DNA from: Streptomyces physcomitrii
GTDB lineage: Bacteria > Actinomycetota > Actinomycetes > Streptomycetales > Streptomycetaceae
Length of the DNA: 64,000 nt
Assembly (NCBI RefSeq): GCF_012273655.1
Contig: NZ_JAAWWP010000006.1
Span: 290,749-354,748, forward strand
Direction of reading: 5' to 3'
Made by a program: the position numbers and the translations under genes. The notes below the pieces were generated by a model. It searched no databases, was not told where the DNA came from, and was given only the letters and a program-made list of their open reading frames with translations. How positions within the stretch are numbered: the first letter of the stretch is position 1; every line of letters starts with the position of its first letter. Shown piece after piece: positions 52,954-62,019 of the stretch.

Positions 52954-53027
52954 GAGCCCTCCTGAGGTCGGATAGGGGCGAAGTCCCCCTGAAAGAAAGG
53001 GAGTTCAGGTACCGGATCGGTGGGGCT

Positions 53028-54851
53028 TCAGGGGCGTTCGAAGGCGGCGGCCCGCTGCTGCGCCGCTCGCAGCGCGCGGGTGTCGACCTTCTCGGAGCGG
53101 TCGAAGCGGTAGACGCCGTTGCGTTCCTGGAAGACGTCGGTGAGCTGGGTGTAGCAGTAGCCGAACATGTGCGGGTCGTCCAGCAGTACGTCCACCAGAC
53201 CGGTGAAACGGGCGACGAACTCCCCTTCGGTGCGCGGCCGTTCGCCGTACCCCCAGGAGGTGTCGCTCTCGTCGCCCGCGGCCTCGGCGGCGGCCGCCGG
53301 GTCCCACCAGATGCCGCCGAACTCGCTGCAGAAATAGGGCTGTCCGCGGTAGGGCAGCGACCAAGTGGTCTGCTCCGGGCCGGTGTTGACGTAGGGCGTG
53401 TCCTCGGCGAGTCCGTCCATGAGCTTGCCGAAGACCTCGGGGTCCTGCTCGTAGCAGTGCGCGTCGTAGACGTCGGTCTCCGTGATCCGGTGCGCGTAGC
53501 CGGAGGCGTCGATCACCGGCCGGGTGGGGTCGGCCGCCTTGGTGGCGAGGAACATCGCCCGGGTCACGTCGTCGAGCCGGGTGATCCGGTCATGCAGCCG
53601 CTGATAGGTCTCGTTGAGCGGGCACCAGCCGATGATCGCGGGGTGCGAGTGGTCGCGCTCCAGCGCCTCCAGCCACTGCGCGGGGTACGAGGCGTCCGGC
53701 TGCTGGTTGTCGTCGCGCTGCCCGGTCTCGCAGCCCCAGTCCCCGAACTCGCCCCAGACCAGGTAGCCGAGGCGGTCCGCGTGGTACAAGTACCGCTCCT
53801 CGAAGACCTTCTGGTGCAGCCGGGCCCCGTTGAAGCCCGCTTCCAGGCCGAGTTCGATGTCCCGCACCAGGGCGTCCTCGGTGGGCGCGGTCATCAGGCC
53901 GTCCGGGTAGTAGCCCTGGTCCAGGACCAGCCGCTGGAACACCGGTTCCCCGTTGAGCAGCACCTGCTTGCCGCGCAGGGCGACCGAGCGCAGCCCCGCG
54001 TACGAGACCACGTCGTCGACCACCTCGCCCTCGGCGTCCAGGAGTTGGAGGCGCAGCTCGTACAGGTGCGGGTCCGCGGGGCTCCAGGGCCGGACCCGCT
54101 CCGGCGGGAGCACCAGGGCCAGCCGCGGGCACAGGTCGAGGTCGGCCCTGGCCTCGGCGCGCACCAGCTCGGTGCCCTCCTCGCCGAGCACGGCCCGCAC
54201 CCGGTGGCCGGGCAGATTGGCGGTCACCGGGAGTTCGACGTGGAGGGAGCCCGAGCCGAGGTCCGGGGTGAGGCGGGGGCGCTTGAGGCGGGCGGCGTGG
54301 GGCACCGCCTCCAGCCACACCGTCTGCCAGATGCCGGTGGTGCGGGTGTAGTGGCAGTGCGTGTTGGCGTACCAGGTCGCCTGCTTGCCGCGGGCCTGCG
54401 GTCCGTGCCTGCTGTCCCGGGCGCGGACGACCACGACGGCCTCCTCACCGGGTTCCGCGACCCCGCCGAGATCGGCGGTGAAGGGGGTGAACCCGCCCCG
54501 GTGGCGGGCGACTTCGGTGCCGTTGACCCAGACCGTGGTGTCGTGGTCCACGGCCTGGAAGTGCAGCAGTACGCGCGAGCTGCCCCACTCGGCCGGGACG
54601 GTGAACCGGCGGCGGTACCAGACGGCCTCCATGAAGTCGGTGTCCGCGATCCCGGACAGCTCCGACTCGGGGCAGAACGGCACGGTGATGGTGCCGCTCA
54701 ACTCCCGCTCCCGCAGCCCGCGTTCCAGACCGGAGTCGGCGCGGTCGATCTCGAACTCCCAGGTGCCGTTGAGGTTCAGCCAGTCGGCACGGACGAACTG
54801 CGGGCGGGGGTGCTCCGGACGCGGCAGGTCCTCGGGCAGGGGAGAGCTCAT
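53028..54851 (-). CDS. GH2-family glycosidase, arabinan/galactan-locus type
   Basis: The 607-residue enzyme has the GH2 order: sugar-binding jelly roll (WLNLNGTWEFEID, FMEAVWYRRRFTVP), immunoglobulin-like domain, and TIM barrel. The acid/base is in GWCPLNETYQ and the nucleophile in YFCSEFGGIWW. It is shorter than LacZ-type enzymes and lacks a signal peptide, so it acts inside the cell on imported sugar. GH2 includes beta-galactosidases, beta-glucuronidases and some arabinosidases; the context of GH43, GH93-like and ABC importer suggests arabinan or arabinogalactan fragments. It heads the operon with the second importer. The ATG at 54851 follows CGAGGAGCAG. Confidence 0.88.
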   Translation of the reverse strand: MSSPLPEDLPRPEHPRPQFVRADWLNLNGTWEFEIDRADSGLERGLRERELSGTITVPFCPESELSGIADTDFMEAVWYRRRFTVPAEWGSSRVLLHFQAVDHDTTVWVNGTEVARHRGGFTPFTADLGGVAEPGEEAVVVVRARDSRHGPQARGKQATWYANTHCHYTRTTGIWQTVWLEAVPHAARLKRPRLTPDLGSGSLHVELPVTANLPGHRVRAVLGEEGTELVRAEARADLDLCPRLALVLPPERVRPWSPADPHLYELRLQLLDAEGEVVDDVVSYAGLRSVALRGKQVLLNGEPVFQRLVLDQGYYPDGLMTAPTEDALVRDIELGLEAGFNGARLHQKVFEERYLYHADRLGYLVWGEFGDWGCETGQRDDNQQPDASYPAQWLEALERDHSHPAIIGWCPLNETYQRLHDRITRLDDVTRAMFLATKAADPTRPVIDASGYAHRITETDVYDAHCYEQDPEVFGKLMDGLAEDTPYVNTGPEQTTWSLPYRGQPYFCSEFGGIWWDPAAAAEAAGDESDTSWGYGERPRTEGEFVARFTGLVDVLLDDPHMFGYCYTQLTDVFQERNGVYRFDRSEKVDTRALRAAQQRAAAFERP

Positions 54852-54907
54852 CTGCTCCTCGCTTCGTACGGGTGCGAAGGGTGCGGCGGGTCCATGCCAC
54901 CACGTGG

Positions 54908-54921
54908 TTACATCGATGTAA
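54908..54921. promoter_or_regulatory. LacI operator TTACATCGATGTAA (site 1)
   Basis: This perfect 14-base palindrome lies in the 149-base gap between the divergent GH2 operon and the LacI gene at 55001. The 17-mer GTTACATCGATGTAAAT is repeated exactly at 56232. It is the probable site of autoregulation and of repression of the importer operon. Confidence 0.85.
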
Positions 54922-55000
54922 ATACCCTGGACGCAGTCGGCCCCGCCGAACGGCCCCGCCGTCACGCTGGGTACGATCACCGCAGCTGAGGAGGGCGAGA

Positions 55001-56017
55001 GTGGCGGCAAGGGTCAGGATCAAGGACGTCGCGGCACACGCGGGCGTCTCACCCAAGACCGTGTCCAATGTGCTCAACGACTACGAGCACGTCGCCCCCG
55101 CGACCCGGGCGGCGGTGCGCGAGTCCATCGAGGCCCTCGGCTACCGGGTCAACCTCGCGGGCCGCCAACTGCGGCGCGGGCGCACCGGGATGATCACCCT
55201 CGCGGTCCCCGAACTCGACGTCGCCTACTTCTCCGAACTGGCCAAGCATGTGATGACGGCGGCCGAACGCCGCGGCTGCACCGTGCTGCTCCACCAGACC
55301 GACGGCCGCCGGGACCGCGAACTGGCCGCCCTGAGCGGCTTCGAGGCGCAGATCACCGACGGCGTGGTGCTCAGCGCGCTCACCCTGACCGCCCGCGACC
55401 TGGCCGAGCGCGCCCCGCACCTGCCCGTCGTCCTCCTCGGCGAGCGGCACGGGGACGGCACCCTGGACCACGTCGGGATCGACAACGTCGCGGCGGCCCG
55501 GGAGGCCACCGCGCACCTGCTCGCCCGCGGCCGCCGCCGGATCGCCGTCGTCGGCGGGGCGCTGCGCGGACGCCAGGGCACCGACCGGCTGCGCACCCTC
55601 GGCTACCGGGAGGCGCTCCGGGCGGCCGGGGTGCCCTTCGACGGCGAGCTCGTGGTCCCGGTCGACGCCTTCCACTGGCTGGACGGCGCCCGGGCGGCCC
55701 GCGCCCTGGCCGAGCGGCCCGAACCGCCGGACGCGCTGCTCTGCCTCAACGACCACCTGGCCCTCGGCGCGGTGCGCGCGCTGTACGAGTACGGGCTGCC
55801 GGTGCCGGGCGCCCTCGACGTGGTCGGCTTCGACGACATCGAGGCCGCCCGCTTCACCATCCCGACCATCAGCACCATCGCCCCGGACAAGGAGGGCATC
55901 GCGCGCGCCGCGGTGGACCTGCTGCTCGACCGTATCGAGCGCCCGGACCGGGAGTCCGGCCCCTCGCACCATGTCGCCGGGTACCGCCTCATCGTGCGGG
56001 AGAGCTCCGGAGGCTGA
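55001..56017 (+). CDS. LacI-family regulator of the arabinan-type locus
   Basis: The 338-residue regulator has the helix-turn-helix VRIKDVAAHAGVSPKTVSNVLNDYEHV and a sensor domain ending DVVGFDDIEAARFTIPTISTIAPDKEGI. The GTG at 55001 follows GAGGAGGG. It is divergent to the GH2/ABC operon and upstream of the GH43 gene, and identical 17-base palindromes lie in both flanking gaps. It is therefore the most likely binder of TTACATCGATGTAA. The inducer is unknown; an arabino-oligosaccharide would fit. Confidence 0.92.
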   Translation: MAARVRIKDVAAHAGVSPKTVSNVLNDYEHVAPATRAAVRESIEALGYRVNLAGRQLRRGRTGMITLAVPELDVAYFSELAKHVMTAAERRGCTVLLHQTDGRRDRELAALSGFEAQITDGVVLSALTLTARDLAERAPHLPVVLLGERHGDGTLDHVGIDNVAAAREATAHLLARGRRRIAVVGGALRGRQGTDRLRTLGYREALRAAGVPFDGELVVPVDAFHWLDGARAARALAERPEPPDALLCLNDHLALGAVRALYEYGLPVPGALDVVGFDDIEAARFTIPTISTIAPDKEGIARAAVDLLLDRIERPDRESGPSHHVAGYRLIVRESSGG

Positions 56018-56194
56018 GGCGGGGCCCGTACTGCCCACCGCCGCAAGGGAGTCGGCCCCTTTCCGGCTTCTCCGCCATGCCCGACGCCTCTCCCGCTGCC
56101 TCCCGTTCCCGTCATCTCCTGTCATCCCCGCTATCTCTGCCATCTCTGTCATCTGCGGCTTGTCCTGCCTTCGGCGTCTTCTCCGGCTCATCCA

Positions 56195-56223
56195 TTGACA
56201 GTCCGCTCATGTCTTCCTACCTT
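56195..56223 (+). promoter_or_regulatory. Promoter of the GH43 gene
   Basis: TTGACA (56195-56200), 17-base spacer and TACCTT (56218-56223) form an excellent housekeeping promoter. The operator begins nine bases downstream. Confidence 0.82.
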
Positions 56224-56232
56224 CAGTAGCAG

Positions 56233-56246
56233 TTACATCGATGTAA
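56233..56246. promoter_or_regulatory. LacI operator TTACATCGATGTAA (site 2)
   Basis: It is identical to the site at 54908-54921, including flanking G and AAT. It covers the predicted transcription start of the GH43 gene, a classic repressor position. Confidence 0.85.
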
Positions 56247-56428
56247 ATCCGCTCGATGTTCTTCTGCCGCACCCTCCGCATCTCCGCACCTCTGCATCTC
56301 CGCAGCGCGCAGCGCCTCCCGCGGCGCTCCCGAGTGCTCAGCGCTCCCCGAGTTCCTCGCACCCTGAGTTCTCCGCACCCTGACCAGTTCGCTTCGAGTA
56401 CGCCTCGGCAACCTTGGAAGGGATCCGC

Positions 56429-57808
56429 ATGCCGCCCACCCGTACCCGCTCCCGTACCGCCCGCCTGCGTACCAGCAGACCGGCCGCGCTCCTCGCCGCC
56501 CTCGCCCTCCTCCTCGTCGGACTCGTCGGCCTGACCGGGAGCCCGGCCTCTGCTGCCGCCGCCGGGCCGGTCCTGGACCGCAACTTCCCCGACCCGGACG
56601 TGGTCAAGGAGGGCGGCACCTACCACGCCTACGCCACCAACGGCGAGGGCAAGAACATCCAGCACGCCACCTCCACGGACCTCAAGTCCTGGACGTACGG
56701 CGCCGCGGACGTGCTGCCCGCCCTCGGCGCCTGGGCGCGCCCGGACCGCGGCCTCGTCTGGGCGCCGGAGGTCTTCGACAACGGCGCCGGGTTCACCATG
56801 TGGTACGTGGCCCGCGACCAGGCGAGCGACAAGCAGTGCATCGGCGTCGCCACCGCGGCCTCGGCGAGCGGCCCCTTCCAGCCGGTGGGCAGCGGCCCGC
56901 TGGTCTGCCCGGCGGCCGACGGCGGCGCGATCGACCCCGCCTCGTACACCGAGGGGGGCCGGCGCTACCTGCTGTGGAAGAACGACGGCAACTGCTGCGC
57001 CCTGGACACCTGGCTGCATCTGCAGGCGGTCTCCGCGGACGGCACGGCCACCACCGGCGGCGCCGTCCGGCTGATCCGGCAGGACCGCGCCTGGGAGGGC
57101 AATGTGATCGAGGCGCCCACCCTGGTCAAGCGCGACGGCCACTATGTCCTCTTCTACTCGGCCGACTCCTACGCGGACGAGCGCTACAAGACCAGTTACG
57201 CCGTCGCCACCGCCCTGGAGGGCCCGTACACCAAGGCCGCCAACCCGCTGATGACCACGGACACCTTCGGCGGGACGGTCATCGGACCCGGCGGCCAGGA
57301 CGTGGTGACGGGTCCGGACGGCCGCGACCGCATCCTCTTCCACGGCTGGAGCGCCGACCACAGCCGTCGCGCGCTGTACGCGGCCGACCTGGGCTGGGCG
57401 AACGGCTATCCGGTGGTCAACGGCAGCAAGGTGCTCTACCAGGCGGAGAACGCCACGGTGCACAACGCCGTGGTGCGCGCGGCGGCCGGGGCGCTGGACG
57501 GCAAGGCGGTCGGGAAGATCGACTTCGCGGACAGCTATGTGGAGTTCTCGGTCTTCGTGCCGACCGCAGGAGCGCACACGCTGACCGTGCGGTACGGGAA
57601 CGGCTCCCTCGACGGCTCGGCGCGGACGGCCGCCTCCCACACGCTCACCGTCAACGGCGCCGCCGCCGGGGAGGTGGCCTACCCGTACACCGGCTGGGAC
57701 AACTGGCGCACCGTCGCGGTGCCGGTGGAGCTGCGCGAGGGCTGGAACACCCTGCGCCTCGGCAAGGGTGCCTTCTTCACCGAACTGGACAGCGCCGAGG
57801 TCGCCTGA
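56429..57808 (+). CDS. Secreted GH43 glycosidase with C-terminal CBM6/35-like module
   Basis: The 459-residue enzyme has an Arg-rich Sec signal peptide ending near GSPASAAAAG. Its GH43 five-bladed domain has the catalytic triad residues in NFPDPDVV (base), GAIDPASY and NVIEAPTL (acid). The C-terminal 125 residues (from YQAENATVHNAVV to the end) form a beta-sandwich carbohydrate-binding module of CBM6/CBM35 type. GH43 members include alpha-L-arabinofuranosidases, endo-arabinanases and beta-xylosidases; arabinan is favoured by the locus. The ATG at 56429 follows GGAAGGG; the TTG five codons upstream is rejected. Confidence 0.88.
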   Translation: MPPTRTRSRTARLRTSRPAALLAALALLLVGLVGLTGSPASAAAAGPVLDRNFPDPDVVKEGGTYHAYATNGEGKNIQHATSTDLKSWTYGAADVLPALGAWARPDRGLVWAPEVFDNGAGFTMWYVARDQASDKQCIGVATAASASGPFQPVGSGPLVCPAADGGAIDPASYTEGGRRYLLWKNDGNCCALDTWLHLQAVSADGTATTGGAVRLIRQDRAWEGNVIEAPTLVKRDGHYVLFYSADSYADERYKTSYAVATALEGPYTKAANPLMTTDTFGGTVIGPGGQDVVTGPDGRDRILFHGWSADHSRRALYAADLGWANGYPVVNGSKVLYQAENATVHNAVVRAAAGALDGKAVGKIDFADSYVEFSVFVPTAGAHTLTVRYGNGSLDGSARTAASHTLTVNGAAAGEVAYPYTGWDNWRTVAVPVELREGWNTLRLGKGAFFTELDSAEVA

Positions 57809-57833
57809 GGACCGCGCCCGCCGCCGGGCCGCC

Positions 57834-60530
57834 TCAGCGCGGTCCGACGGTCCGGGCAGCGGCGGGCAGCGGCTGCTCGGTCCAGATGACCTTGCCGGTC
57901 GCCGTGTAGCGGGTGCCCCAGCGCTCGGCGAACTGCGCGACGAGGAACAGGCCCCGGCCGCCCTCGTCGGTGGTCGCCGCCTGCCGCAGGTGCGGGGAGG
58001 TGCTGCTGTGGTCGGAGACCTCGCAGATCAGCTCGCGGTCGCGGATCAGCCGCACCTGGATCGGGCCCTCGGCGTAGCGGATGGCGTTGGTGACGAGTTC
58101 GCTGAGGATCAGCTCGGTGGTGACCGCCTCCTCGTCGAGCCCCCACTCACCCAGCTTCGCCACCACCGCGGCCCGCAGCTGGCGCACCTCGGCGGGGTCC
58201 GCCGGGACGTCCCACTGGGCCACCTGGTCGGGGCCGAGGACGCGGGTGCGGCCCACCAGGAGGGCGATGTCGTCGCGCGGCTGCTGCGGGACCATGGTCC
58301 GCAGCACCTGCTCGCAGGTGTCCTCCGGGGTGCTCGCCGCGTACCGCTGGAGGGTGCGGCGCAGCAACTCCAGGCGCTCGTCGATGTCTTCGCTGCGGTT
58401 CTCGACCAGCCCGTCGGTGTACAGGACCAGGCGGCTGCCCTCGGCGAGCGGCAGCTCAAGGGTCTCGAAGGGCATCCCGCCGAGGCCGAGCGGCGGGCCG
58501 CCGGGCACGTCGAGGGTCTCGGCGCGGCCGTCGGGGTGCACGGCCACCGGCTGCAGATGGCCGGCCCTGGCGATGGTGCACCGGCCCGCCACCGGGTCGT
58601 AGATCGCGTAGATGCAGGTGGCCCCCGTGACGGCGAGGTCGCCGCTCTCGCCGCCCTCGTCCAGATCGATACGGGTGACCAACTCGTCCAGGTGCCACAG
58701 GAGTTCGTCCGGCGGCAGGTCCAGGCTGGAGAAGTTGTGCACGGCGGTGCGCAGCCGTCCCATGGTGGCGGCCGCGTGCAGTCCGTGCCCCACCACGTCG
58801 CCGACGACCAGGGCGACCCGCGCCCCCGGCAGCGGGATGATGTCGAACCAGTCGCCGCCCACCCCGCCGAGACCGCCGAGCCCGGCCTGCGCGGGCCGGT
58901 AGCGGTAGGCGACGTCGAGGGCGTCCTGGGCGGGCAGGGTGCGCGGCAGGAGGCTGCGCTGCAGGGTGACCGCCATGGTGTGCTCGCGGGAGTAGCGGCG
59001 GGCGTTGTCGATGCTGACCGCCGCCCGGGCGACGAGTTCCTCGGCGAGGGAGAGGTCCTCCTCCTCGAAGGGCTCGTAGCCCCCGGCGCGCCAGAACATC
59101 GCCATGCCGAGGATGACGCCCCGGGCGCGCAGCGGCACCGCGATCATCGAGTGCATGCCGTGCGCGACGAGTTCCTCGGCCCGCGCCGGGTCCTGCCGCT
59201 GCCAACCGGAGTAGGCGGCCAGGTCGGTGTCGAGGACCGCGGCGCCGCGGCCGAGCCCGCTGTCCATGGGGGTGCTCGCCGCGAAGTGCACGGTGTGGCC
59301 GAGCGGATACAGGGCGGTCTTCTCCGGGCCGCTGAGCGCGGTGCGGCGCATGTCCTCACCGGCGCCGGTGCTGGTGGGCTCCTCGCCGCGCAGCACGGTC
59401 TCGACGAGGTCCACCGTGGCGTAGTCGGCGAAGCGCCCGGCGGCGAACTCGGTCAGCTCCTCGCAGGTGCGGGTCACGTCCAGGGTGGTGCCGATCTCGG
59501 TCCCGGCGTCGTAGAGCAGCTTCAGGCGGCCGCGGGCGACATTGGCCCGGCCGGTCAGGGCGCGCAGTTCGGTGGTGTCCCGCAGGGTGGCGACGCTGCC
59601 GGGCGGGCCGCCGGCCTGCTCGGTGGTGCGCTGGTTGACGGCGAGCAGCCGGTCGCCGATCGGCACGACCTGGTCGCTGGCCTCCTCGCCGGAGGCGAGC
59701 AGCCGCGCCGTCGGGGCGCTGAGCCCGAGCGCGGTGACGGGCTGTCCCTCGACATCGCGCGGGAGGCTGAGCAGCCTGCGGGCCTCGTCGTTGGCGAGCA
59801 GCACCCGGCCGTCGCCGCTGACGATCAGGACACCCTCGCGCACCGAGTGCAGCACCGCGTCGTGGTGCTCGTACATCCGGGCCATCTCGGTGGGGCCGAG
59901 GCCGTGCGTCTGGCGCCGCAGCCGCCTGCTCACCAGGGCGGTCCCGGTGGTGGTGAGCAGCAGGACACCGGCCGCCGAGCCGAGGAGCACCGGGAGCTGG
60001 TCCTCCACATGGCTGCTGACGTGGTCGATGGTCACGCCCGCCGAGACGAGCCCGACGACCTTGCCGTCGCGGTCCTTCACCGGGGCCACGGCCTGTACCA
60101 GGGGCCCGATGGTGCCGTCGACCTTCTCGGTCAGCAGCCGCCCCTTGAGCGCCGGTTCGATGTCGCCGACGAACTTCTTGCCGATCCGGTCCCGCAGCGG
60201 GTGGGTGTAGCGGACGCCCTCGGTGTTCATCACCACGACGAAGTCGACGTCGGAGCGCTTGCGGGCGGTCTCGGCCCGGGGCTGGAGCACGGCCGTGGGA
60301 TCCGGGCTCTGGAGAGCCGCCTCCAGACCGGGGGCGGCGGCGAGGGTCTCGGCCACCGCCACCGAGCGGTTGCGGGCCTCCCGCTCGCTGTCCGCCCGCG
60401 AGTGCAGGACGAGCGTCACGAGCGCCACCACGACGAGCAGCACCACGATCGTCGCCTGGAGGAGGAAGACCTGGCCTGCGACCGTACGCATCCACAGAAC
60501 CAAGCGGGAGCGTCCGTCGCGTTGGGCCAT
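57834..60530 (-). CDS. Membrane sensor SpoIIE/PP2C phosphatase with PAS, GAF and anti-sigma kinase-like domain
   Basis: The 898-residue signalling protein is ordered as follows: transmembrane helix (about 18-42), extracellular CitA/DcuS-like PAS sensor (about 45-185, with RYTHPLRDRIGKKFVGD and VKDRDGKVVGLVSAGV), second helix (about 188-205), PAS (about 225-330), GAF (about 350-510), PP2C/SpoIIE phosphatase with GGVGGDWFDIIPLP, VGDVVGHGLHAAA and LYTDGLVENR, and a C-terminal RsbW-type HATPase with SELVTNAIRYAEG. It could dephosphorylate an anti-anti-sigma factor and also phosphorylate or bind one. The extracellular domain resembles carboxylate sensors. GGAAGGAGGT precedes the ATG. Confidence 0.93.
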   Translation of the reverse strand: MAQRDGRSRLVLWMRTVAGQVFLLQATIVVLLVVVALVTLVLHSRADSEREARNRSVAVAETLAAAPGLEAALQSPDPTAVLQPRAETARKRSDVDFVVVMNTEGVRYTHPLRDRIGKKFVGDIEPALKGRLLTEKVDGTIGPLVQAVAPVKDRDGKVVGLVSAGVTIDHVSSHVEDQLPVLLGSAAGVLLLTTTGTALVSRRLRRQTHGLGPTEMARMYEHHDAVLHSVREGVLIVSGDGRVLLANDEARRLLSLPRDVEGQPVTALGLSAPTARLLASGEEASDQVVPIGDRLLAVNQRTTEQAGGPPGSVATLRDTTELRALTGRANVARGRLKLLYDAGTEIGTTLDVTRTCEELTEFAAGRFADYATVDLVETVLRGEEPTSTGAGEDMRRTALSGPEKTALYPLGHTVHFAASTPMDSGLGRGAAVLDTDLAAYSGWQRQDPARAEELVAHGMHSMIAVPLRARGVILGMAMFWRAGGYEPFEEEDLSLAEELVARAAVSIDNARRYSREHTMAVTLQRSLLPRTLPAQDALDVAYRYRPAQAGLGGLGGVGGDWFDIIPLPGARVALVVGDVVGHGLHAAATMGRLRTAVHNFSSLDLPPDELLWHLDELVTRIDLDEGGESGDLAVTGATCIYAIYDPVAGRCTIARAGHLQPVAVHPDGRAETLDVPGGPPLGLGGMPFETLELPLAEGSRLVLYTDGLVENRSEDIDERLELLRRTLQRYAASTPEDTCEQVLRTMVPQQPRDDIALLVGRTRVLGPDQVAQWDVPADPAEVRQLRAAVVAKLGEWGLDEEAVTTELILSELVTNAIRYAEGPIQVRLIRDRELICEVSDHSSTSPHLRQAATTDEGGRGLFLVAQFAERWGTRYTATGKVIWTEQPLPAAARTVGPR

Positions 60531-60600
60531 ACGCTCTTTCTACCTCCTTCCCCGTCAGGTGGGCCAACCTGCCACGAATCCCCCGCCTCCGTGGCCGGGT

Positions 60601-61632
60601 TCAGGAAGCCGGTCCACCGGGGAGCCGCTGCTCCTGGCCGCCCTGGTCCTGGTGCGGTACGGGGCAGCCGCCGGGGAAGGTGCCGAGGTCCGCGAGGGCG
60701 TAGCCGTGCGGGTAGCCGCGGATCCGGGCCGTCTCGCGGATGTGCAGCGGCTCGCGGCGCGGGGGCAGCAGCCCGGCGAACCGTCCGCGCAGCCGCAGCC
60801 CGCGCCGGACCAGCGCACTGAGCAGCGCGGGCGGCGCCGGGTAGCGGAAGGCCTCGCGCAGCGGTGCGTCGAGCAGGCACCGGGCGGCGAGGCCCATCAA
60901 GGGGCGTACGGGCCGCGGATACCAGGAGCGCATCAGGCGCAGGGTGGCGTCGGCGACCGCCCGGCCGCCCTCGCTGTACGCGAAGTGGCGGCGCTCGTAC
61001 GCGTCGAGCAGCTCCTCGAACTCCTGGTAGCCCGCCGGGATGTCCTTGATGCCCATCCGCGCCCCGAGCACTTGGTAGTAGCGGGTGGCGGCGCGCAGTT
61101 CGGCGGGGGACAGGGGCCGGTGGCCGTAGTCGTCCAGCCAGTGCTTGGGCACCACCACGAAGGTGGCGAGCACATAGCGGAAGTCCTCCTCGGGGATGTC
61201 GTACGCCCGGTGCATCCGGTTGATGCGGCGCACCGCCTCGCGTCCCTCGGGCGAGTCCCCGCCGTGCTCGACCGGCGCCTCCAGGAGGAGCGCGGTGTCC
61301 TCGTACCGCTTCCGAGTGCGCCCGGTGAACTCCCCGGTGGCGGCGAGGAGTTCGCCGATGCTCGGCACCGCGTAGGTGCGGTAGAGGGCGAAGCTGAGCG
61401 CCTGGCTCATGTCCCAGGGGAACTCGTGCAGGGAGGTGATGCGGTAGATCTCCTCGTAGTCCTCCTCCGGGTCGAGCAGGGCGATGCGGCGCGGCCAGTG
61501 GTCGCGGTCCCACGGCAGGAGGCCGCGCGCCCGGCCGGGGAGCCGGGGTCCCGATCCGCTCTTCGGTCCGCCCCGCGCCCCGTCCTCTGGCGCGCTCTCC
61601 GGTCCGCCCGTCGCTCCGCCGTTCTCGCTCAT
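60601..61632 (-). CDS. MpaB-like oxygenase (DUF2236 family)
   Basis: The 343-residue protein belongs to the DUF2236/MpaB family of haem proteins related to rubber oxygenase Lcp. Recognisable blocks are FSFALYRTYAVPSIGELLA, RRINRMHRAYDIPEEDFRYVLATFVVVPKHWLDDYG (key residues MHR, R-VL-TF) and the C-terminal helices. The first 40 residues are low-complexity Gly/Pro/Ser. The ATG at 61632 starts MSENGGATGG. The substrate and in-vivo role are unknown. It is divergent to the ROK gene. Confidence 0.82.
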   Translation of the reverse strand: MSENGGATGGPESAPEDGARGGPKSGSGPRLPGRARGLLPWDRDHWPRRIALLDPEEDYEEIYRITSLHEFPWDMSQALSFALYRTYAVPSIGELLAATGEFTGRTRKRYEDTALLLEAPVEHGGDSPEGREAVRRINRMHRAYDIPEEDFRYVLATFVVVPKHWLDDYGHRPLSPAELRAATRYYQVLGARMGIKDIPAGYQEFEELLDAYERRHFAYSEGGRAVADATLRLMRSWYPRPVRPLMGLAARCLLDAPLREAFRYPAPPALLSALVRRGLRLRGRFAGLLPPRREPLHIRETARIRGYPHGYALADLGTFPGGCPVPHQDQGGQEQRLPGGPAS

Positions 61633-62019
61633 CGGTCCGCCTTTCGTCCGGGTGCCGGGTTCAGCCGTGCCCGAGAGCAGGAACAGCGCCGGGGCGCGGA
61701 AGGACACGGCCGGGCGCCGCGGCCCGGCCGTCCGCGGTGATGATCCGGCGGAAACCGGGCGGGGGCAACGGTCCGGGCGGGACGACGGACGGGATCCGGC
61801 CTGGGGAGGGGTGTCCGAAGGCCGGTCGAGGAGCCTCGGAGGAGCCTCGGAGAAACGTCTTCACTTGCGCATACGTGACGACTGTCGCTATATATCAATC
61901 AACTTCAAGCAGAATCGCGCCGTCTTCGCGCCAGGGCGGTGTTGTCGACGCAGCCGGTCGCCCGGCGCACCAGGCCCGAGGGCCGACGGTGCTCCGGTGT
62001 ACCGGGGAACGGGGTGCCG
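61633..62019. other. Divergent region between MpaB-like and ROK genes
   Basis: This 387-base gap has an unusually AT-rich island at 61860-61915 that carries the ROK promoter (61865-61894). The left part is GC-rich with no recognisable element. No gene is supported. Confidence 0.55.
61865..61894 (+). promoter_or_regulatory. Promoter of the ROK gene
   Basis: TTGCGC (61865-61870), 18-base spacer and TATATA (61889-61894) sit in an AT-rich island and point to the ROK gene 126 bases downstream. Confidence 0.6.

Larger units (their letters stand above)
56018..56428. other. Intergenic region before the GH43 gene
   Basis: This 411-base gap is C/T-rich on the plus strand, with short direct repeats such as ATCTCTGCCATCTCTGTCATC-like units near 56120-56155 and GCATCTCCGCA near 56285-56305. 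It contains the GH43 promoter (56195-56223) and operator site 2 (56233-56246). That leaves a leader of about 200 bases. No gene is supported here. Confidence 0.6.

Noticed and set aside
22872..57808. Genomic island or prophage
   Set aside because: No integrase, transposase, attachment-site repeat or tRNA boundary was found, and base composition is uniform with the flanks.
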